Source: Mesocentrotus franciscanus (taxonomy: Eukaryota > Echinodermata > Echinoidea > Camarodonta > Strongylocentrotidae). From it: 64,000 nt of DNA. Shown here one piece after another: positions 35,401 through 44,400 of the stretch (positions are counted from its first letter, which is position 1; every line of letters begins with the position of its first letter). Where the stretch lies: the NCBI GenBank assembly GCA_037976565.1, contig CP137684.1, positions 19,592,259-19,656,258 on the forward strand. The letters run 5' to 3'. The notes under the pieces are model-generated. The model searched no databases. It saw nothing but the letters and a program-made list of their open reading frames with translations, and was not told where the DNA came from. A program made the position numbers and the translations under genes.

Positions 35401-38400
35401 ATGAATGTTTGAAATATGAGATCACTAAGTCTATGCGAATCTCAAATTGGTAGCTCGATCAGTGGATTGTGACGTAGGACGTAGATAGCTCTTCCATTTG
35501 CCGTGTATTTTTATTTTATTTATTTTTATTTTTTAAATTTTGGTTTAAAAATACATATAAATATACATGATTCAAAGGTCCAAGGACCAAAACTGATCAT
35601 GTTTACAAGTAATACAATAATCTTATATACAAAAGTGAGCCAAACAGACAGGTATAACAAGTACAAATGGCAATAAAGATGAAACAATAATACATTTCAA
35701 TCAATACAATACCAAAATAAACTAAGAGAAAGTAATGGTCAAGATCGTCAAATTACTAAACTGCTATAGGGTAATGGTAACAGATAAACAGACAATAATA
35801 ATGTTGAGTAACCAAACAATCGAAAAATATAGGGGAAAATTATATTTTGAAAATAGGCAACGATAAAAGCCCTAAAACCTGAATTAACATAATTACGTTT
35901 GAGTTCAAGGGGTCACCACATAGAAATATATATTTTACTAATTGGAATTGACTTTAAAAGCAGTTATACAATGGCATTATTAAAATATAACGTATACCAA
36001 ATTTTGAATGTGTCAATTAGAATGATTCTGAGGAGTAATGCAAAGAAGGAGAGAGAGAGAGAGAGAGAGAATCAAGGATTATTAATTGTACGAACAAGAG
36101 AAGGAACAGCAGAATTTTGATACCGGCTAGTCCACTTTTCCATCCGTTCCAAAAATATCATTAATTTCTGTTTTGGGGGCACTACTCAAAATATATTATA
36201 GGTCCTCTAAAAAGAATAGACCCTCCTAAATAATGAATTTTTGAAAACACACCCACCACGGTGCTCCAATATTACCCCAGCTCTGCTGGGCTACTGATTG
36301 AAGGTTGCTTCCAGCAAATCAAGGAATTCCTCCCTACCGGTACCCATTTAACACCTGGGTGGAGAGTGGCACATGTAGATTAATTTCATGGCAAAGGACG
36401 TGTCAGGGGAGTCTGGGCCCGTATTCAATAAACTTCTTAAGCATGAAATCTAAGTACTTTTTCTTAAATTTTGGCTAAGAAAACAGTCTTAGCAAAAATG
36501 CGTATTCTATAAAAGCATTGGGGGCTAAGAATTTTGCCTTAAGAGTAAGAAGAATTCTTAGATTTTATCTATAAGAAAAAGGGCTTAAGTAGCATGTCGT
36601 ATTCTATACAATCGAGATATCTCAGATAAGTAAGAAATCTACCCTATATTTAAGCATAGGCCGAGGATGCTTAAATAGGGCTTCAATACCGGCAGCTCAG
36701 TGCTGCTGCACGCAATGTCACTTCGGGTTTCGATCAAATGGAATTAAAAAACATAGCCTACGGATGCGATGCATGCAACGCCAGCGCAGCGCAGGTTATC
36801 AGTTGACCTATATCAACGTAAGCTTCGCATATACAGCGTCGACCGCGCAGCGCACAGAATTAAGCGCCATTGTTTATGTTTGTTTGTATAATACTACTAT
36901 ACTTATAGCAAACGATCCAGCGTAGCATATGCCGCCTTCATAACACTACTTTTAAATTATGACGTGGCTGTCGTAAAGAAATCGTTTCTTAGTCATTGGC
37001 ATTAAAATATGGAAACAGGGATTAATGTGTCATCGGCATAATGCTAGGCGAGACAAAATTTGTTTTATTACGAGTCTGATAAATGTTAAAATTAACTATT
37101 TTATTAAGTTTAGGCTAGGCTAGCTATAGGTCTAGATCTACTACCTATACCTATAGCAGTAGACGATTTAAGGCCTTATAAGGGTAGCTCCAAATTCAAT
37201 GCTAGCGCTGGTCGGCTGGCTAAGCGACGGCGCTAACTTCATAGACCGTCCTGCGGCCGCGGCATAAGAACGCCCGGTTTTGGCTCTTCGAAGATGTTTG
37301 ACAGAAAAGTATAAAAAGCCTACGGTGGATGTTAGATCTAGCATCAGGGGGTCTCGACTAGACTGCCCTACTAATGTTTAGTGTCAGTTGGTCAAGCCTA
37401 AAACAATTCTGTGAGCATGGTACCTCCCTTACACTCTATCCCCCATACGTTTTGTGTATAATTTTCGTGCGGTGTGATTTTTATTTTAACACGCAAATTG
37501 CATTGGCAAATTGAGCTGCAATGAAGTCGCTCGAGTCGACCAATTTGACTTTCCAAAATGACGTCATCGGGTCTAAAAATTTGTCTTAACTTTCGTCTTA
37601 GCTAAGACAAACTGCTTTACGTGTTTAGAATATGGCTAAGGTAACTTTCTTAACCTAGACAAATTCTTCGACATTTTCTTAGACTTAAGAAAAATGTCTT
37701 AGAAGTTTATTGAATACGGGCCCAGGTGTACAAACCACTTGACATAGTTATTACTATGTTGATAGTCAGAGTGTAGTCCATCTTGTTAGAAACTCATGTT
37801 TTGTTTTTCAGAAATGTATAATTGTCTTAAATTATTATTGCAGCTATTATATCTTTTTGAGCTGGCTTACAAACCATCACTAGCCATAATCTCTTAGTCA
37901 TCTCTCATGTTTGCCATTTCCACAGATGGGGTGTTTCATCGGTTGATGACAAGAGCAGTCAGATGGATAGGGGAAAGAGATGGGGAACCAGTCAATCTTT
38001 TCTATCGTCAGATCAGTCTAATGGTTGATGAAGAGCATCATGCCTTACTAGAGATGTTACCCCCTCCTGAAGCAACTATCAAGGTCTGAGTCAAGTGTCA
38101 GTGATACCTTTTTTATCATGAGGGAGATACTGAATTGTAGGTAAAGTTTTTGAGGCCGCGCATCAGATCCCTCCATGGGCAATGAATAGCCTCTGCCAGG
38201 CAATGTTCTAGTCATTCTCCTGAAGACAATTAGCTTGTACTGTCGCTACGTAGAGAACCAAGAGCTAAGAGCTTATTTCTTTGAAAGAATTACATTGTGT
38301 AACCCTGAAAACTTTACCTACTATTAGCACTCTAATCTGAAAAGTGGAACCTCATACTATCTCACCTTGAGTGATTTTTTTGGGGGGAGGGGGAGGGGAT

Positions 38401-41400
38401 TTAAATACACATACATTCTAAGATGATAAGTTTTTTTAAGATGTGATCACAAGCCCAACAATTGTTTCTATTTTCAATCTATCTTTTTGTTTTGTTTTGC
38501 AATGTTTTTAATTGTATTATGTAATGTAGTGTTCTCTTGCAAATATAAAACTCTATAAAACGAACACAGAATATATAAATTTATATATAAATTAATAAAT
38601 AACCATCTCAAAATGTAGGGAAATTACTGACTGTAATTATTATGACTACAGGCTTTGAATTTGGGAATTTGTTTGCTTTACATGCTTTATATGTGATCTC
38701 TCTGTTGATTTTCTTTTTGCCCTTTTTGATAGATTTAAATTATTGTCTTCTATAAATATTTTTTTAAACTTTGTTTGACCTCTCAAATTTCTCCTATAAT
38801 CATGTTAAAGGAAAAATATTGAATCTTTAATTTTTATACCTTAAAGGAAACCTCACCCAAAAAATAACTTTAATTATTCTGAGAGGTTTATTGTATTCTT
38901 GCCCAATAATGTACAAGATTTTCCACCAAAGTGTATGAGAGAAGTATGAAGCAAGATATTCTTAGCATAATGTACAGTTTCTCAGCACGACATGGGCATC
39001 CCCATTTCCTTGATAACATGATGTACTATGTGAAGTTGTTTATGAAGTAAATGTATTCAAATTTATGGATGCTTCCTCCCCCTAAATCTGATATTTAGCA
39101 TACTTAGTATTATATTTGAGGTTAGGTTTTCTTTGATACTTCAAAATACAAAAGGATTCCTGCCAGTTATTCAGTTAACTTTTTCTGTTCCTGGCATTCC
39201 AGTGGTTGCATTATCTGTACTTGTTCAATTGATGTGTTTTTTTTTCTGATTTGTAATGTATCTCTTTTGCCGAACAAAAATAAAATGGTATTGATATGGC
39301 ACAAATCGTTTAGTTATCAACTGTACACAATTACACACCATCATATTATTCATTTCTTAATCTTTTTCCCTTTTCCTCTTATGCTGACCACATTAGGTCA
39401 CTGTATTCCGAGGAGTGGTTGATGTTTCTGATGATGATTGGGATAGTCATGAACCTCCAGAACCAAGTGCTGTCAAAGAGGTAGGTAGCTCAACAGGATG
39501 GTTTCAATTCGTACAAAAAGAGATGGAGGCGCACACCATTTCTCTGACATTTACAATGCATGTTCACAAAATCATTTTTTTGTTCGATGGGAAAAACGGT
39601 AGCTAGCTTTAGTCTGCCAGTACACATTTGAGAATCGTCTCTGAACCATAGAATTGAAACTGTCACTGGTAAATAGTTTTGGATGTGTAGAACATATTTA
39701 TAATGGAAAGAAGTATTAAAGTAAACGTAACTTTGCATATAAATTGATTCGGTTGGGACCGCAGAAAAAAATAGTTTGACTTGGGCAAAATTCGACTTAG
39801 AAAGTGTAAATAACAAATGATTTACATACCGGTAGGTTAGTCAAAAAAAATTATTTAACTTACAGAAAATTTGACATGTACTTGAGTTATGCAGAGTTAA
39901 CTGTAGTCGATTTCAAGTAAGGGGCCCATGTTCTGAAGTGTGGAAGTGTGGAAGTAGACGATAGTAAATTTAGACCAAAGGCACTTAAACGACTTAGAAA
40001 TCAACTAGAGTTGAAGGCAGAATTGACTCCAGTTCTTTTTATGAAAGTCTGTTTAAGTTAAACCATATTCTATATCCAGTTTATGTTGTAGCACGGTTTA
40101 GCTATCAAACTGTGAAACTCTGTGCTTAATCAAAATGGTAGACCTTTCTCAAACCTTTCTGTGACAATAGATTTATAGACATTTGTAAATGAACTTCTAG
40201 GAGAATATTAATAGTTCATGATTAATTTTGGTCTAGATATATTGGAAACAATCCTCAAAATAAATGTATTGTTTATGGATCAGGAAGATGAGAGGACCAT
40301 TTTTTACCTGTAATCAATAATAATATATAATGATAATCTGGATTTATATAGCACTTATTATAGGTAATACCATCTCTAAAGCGCTTTACAGATATTATTA
40401 CCCTGGTCATTGGATTAATTCACGCACAATGTGCACCATCTCCACTCCATGGAATGGGGAGTATTCCTACCACAATGTCACAGTGAGGGCATATGGCAAT
40501 TACTTAAACAAATGCTTTTGCCATCCTACCAGGTCCCCATTTCACTCCTGGGTATGGAGTGGCAAATGTAGATTAATGCCTTGCCAAAGGACATTAGTAC
40601 CGTGTTGGGGATCGAACCCACGACATTTGCACTTCAAGTCAAGTGGTTAAACCACTCGAATACGCCACCTTTATCCTAATGACATTTTCATTGTAGATCT
40701 GTCTATAACGAGATGTGAATTTGAATCCAAATTAATTAAGCTTAAAGTAGCCACACACAAAATGAAATAAAATATCTATCTTGGTGTTGTTTGTGTGTTT
40801 ATGGCAGGTGATGGACTTTGTAACGAGAAGCCTTGATAGCCTTAGGCACCACTGGGCTAAGGGGATCAAATATGATGTCTGCTTTCTGTGCCCGAGCCCG
40901 AGGTGCTGTGAGAAGAAACTGTTCGAAGACTGCTTCAAGCGAAAGTCACTCACGTGTGGCACATATAACATCCCTACGGCTGCAATCAAGTCCAAGTTTG
41001 GTAGGTCTATAAGACTTGGTACCCTACCAAAAACTATTTTGCTCTGTATTGAAACAAATCTCCCACACAAGGCACATTTATACTGTCAAATACCTAATTT
41101 TGAAAAATCGCGATGTTTCGTGCGCCCGTTTACACTTGTGCCGAAACATCACCGACTGAGCTGCTCAGCGATGTTTTGGCGTGTTTTGGTTGGTAATGCG
41201 CATGCGCGGTCTTCCCAATGTAAAATGCTTGATCATACAGCGAGTCCAGCACAAACCAGTCATGCACATATAACGGTACATGTGACTACATGGACTACAT
41301 GTTACCGCACGTACCCCTATAGATGGGACTACATTTACGCTTCCGTGAATGTTTCGCCATGGGTTTGTTGATGACATTGCCTTCGATTTATTCCCGAAAC

Positions 41401-44400
41401 AACCGTGGGAGTGTAATGACGGAAAATATGAAAAATACTGAAATATTTTCAGATAAAATAATACAAAAAGATTCCGCTTTGTTTCGCTCAGTTTTCGCAT
41501 ATTAAAACAGGGTTTGACAACTATTTGCAATATTTATGAGTTAGAACAACTCTTCTTCTTCCATTTGACATTTTAATCATTTCATTTGGTGGTTTCTAAA
41601 GCGAGATTTTACAGTTTAGCTGAGAATCTTTCGTAGCGGTTCAGCGTAAACAAGTTGTTTACTTTATGCAAATAAGGCTTCAAGGCGAAAGCTAGCCACG
41701 CTCCTAAAGTCACGTGACCTAAAATCGCGATTTTACAAGTGCGGCGTTTATACTTGAAACACGCCAAAATATGCCAAAAGATGCCAAAAGATCACACTTC
41801 ATTTTGGAATGTTTCTGGCTTGGCATTTTTGCCGGTAAAGCGTAGTTGCCTTGGTAACATCACTGAAACATCGCGGTCAGGCTCCGGTTTGGCATTTTTT
41901 GGCGTGTTTGGATGACAGTGTAAATGCCCCTACTGCAAACCCATGGTCCCACTAGGAAATACTCCCTAGTCTCTGAGAGAGTCCTTGTGTGAGGGAAATG
42001 TAAGATAATAACTTCCATATGGGGTGATTAGTGGAAAATGCAGAGCATTACATATAGGAGGCCTGTCGGTCATAAAACTGAAGGCTAATCCTGGTGATTG
42101 ATAACACCTGTTATTGGGTAAACACCCGAATGGTGTATAATTCCCCATGAGTGCCCACTAATATGCGTCTTTAATATAGATAAAAGTCACTCATGTGTAG
42201 ACTAGTTGACACACCTGTACACACTGACATAGACATATAATAGGGCCTGCATGGAACCCAAGTCCAACTTTAGTTTCGTAAGTGGGGGGGTTATGTTATA
42301 CTTGATTTTCTTCATACTCCTCAACTATTAATGCATAGAATGCCAGGTAAAATTGTGTTAAGTTTATTGTATACCTTCGAGCTGTATATACACAATTGAT
42401 ATTTTAGCTGATTGGCACATTTTGGGGTTATTGGTGCTATTATCGTACTTGTATTCTTGGTACTCCCGGTGTTGTAAAATGGTCCTGATTCTGTGTAAAT
42501 TGTTTTAATGATTCTACAACATGCCATGACGATCTGTTACACATTTCACTTTGATCAAACAAATAATGATTTTCCATAAACGATGAGATTGGTGATGAAT
42601 TGGTTGAACATTTAAATCGCATCATGCCTATTACTTCATTCATATATGACATGTGTATAGTCATTTTTATTTGATTGGTTTTGCTCATAAAGTTCTTTTT
42701 TTTGTTTTTTGTATGTGTTCTTTTTGGGGATTTGTTATTTAGGTACAATTAACAACATATTTGTTTAACCTAGAATCATAGTGTCAGGAGTAGGATTGTA
42801 AAATTTCGTAGTTTGAATCTGGAGTGTCGATTCAATAAGCTCACAAATATCTTACCTTTCTATATAAATAGTATACAAATAATGAATGGTTATGAGTTCA
42901 ATAGTGCGAATATTTTCATGAGTTGAAAGATTAACGTTCTATTCAACGAGGCGTCAGCTGAGTTGAATAGAATTAATTAATATTTGCACTATTGAACGAA
43001 TGAAAAACATTCATTATTTGTTTTATACAACATCTTTCAACAAATTATGTTTTGCTCCTTATATTTAAGATAAATTAAAGTTATAGTCAGGCCTTATCGA
43101 TTACATTGAGATTGCCTTCGCGTCAGATGCACGCAGCTAGTATAACAACGGGATACACGCAGGGCATAGAGGTATGCAGTCTGCATATAACCCAAAATGA
43201 ACGCTTGTTGAATAGTACTATGGCGAATAGTACCAAAAATGCATGCCCGTGCAATAGTATATCTATTGAATATCATGTGACCATCAATCCTCCAATTAAA
43301 TGACAAGGATTTACTTAGGTGTTGTATAATATAGAATATTATGTCTTATGATCCTATTAGGTGTCAGGAGTGGAATTAGGTTCACACTAATTGTACCTGA
43401 AATGTTTTTGGACAAAGACTCATTTTTTTTATATTTCCAAACCATCTCTAGATTGGTGTAAAGAAACTCCAAACTCACAAACCCCAAAAATATAAATGTA
43501 TATCTTGCCAGTGGATAGTATTGCTGTGGCAGGGATTTGAACCCAATACCTTGTGATCCAAAGCCCTATGATTTACCCACTAGACCTCAACTCTTTTCAA
43601 TTTGAATTGATTTCTTCATGTATTTTGATGCAGGTATGAGTGAGGAAGGAGTGGAGTCAGGGAGCAAGAGTCCAGTGATGCCTAGAGGATCAAGTAAGTA
43701 TATCGGTAGTTCATCCTCTCATTCTCATCTTTTTTGTCTAGAATCGTGTTGTAAGGAGTAGGATTTAATTTTCTTAGTTTGAATCTTGCGTGTCTATTCA
43801 ATATGCTTACAAGTATCTTACCATTGTATATAAGTTAGTATAGAATATCACGTCTTGTGTCAATCAAGAGGGGGTTACTGTTATTCTATTTGGTGTCAGG
43901 AGTGGGATTAAATACACACTGTCAATGAATGTAAACAGAATGGTGTTCTGTTGTTATTTCAGAGACACCACACTTGTGTTCAGTTGCTCCAAGTGTTGAG
44001 CAGCGAATAAAAATGGAAGGCATGGAATGGAGCATGTCGGCTGTCACTCTTTTGTGAGAACCAGAGCCCTGTTTCATAAAACTTGTTATCAGTAACAAAT
44101 TTTCTCCCAGCCAATCAAATGCCACAATTCCAGACCAGATAGGATCTGAGCAGATACTTTGAACTTCACAGTTCACCACTAAACAGCTATCCTTATCTTA
44201 CAGCTTGCAATGAAAGCAAAGTACTGTGCGACCTTTACTTCAGTGATCTTGCAGAGCAGATAGGAGCAGAATGGCATCAGCTTGGAATCAGACTAGGATT
44301 AAGCCAAGCAGATATTGACCAAATCACAGAGAACAAACTAACAGCAGTGGATCGCAGAGTTGCTATGCTACAGCTGTGGAAGAACCGATCGTCATGTACG

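Larger units (their letters stand above)
42770..43920 (+). repeat. Tandem pair of about 190-bp units, one carrying a palindromic insertion
   Basis: Unit 1 (42770-42866 plus 43335-43400) and unit 2 (43735-43920) share AGGAGTAGGATT, AGTTTGAATCT, a CAATA/ATGCTTACAA block and GGTGTCAGGAGTGG. Unit 1 is interrupted at 42866-43332 by a palindromic element with AATAATGAATG...CATTCATTATT arms. The exon at 43634-43693 lies between the units. Confidence 0.55.
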
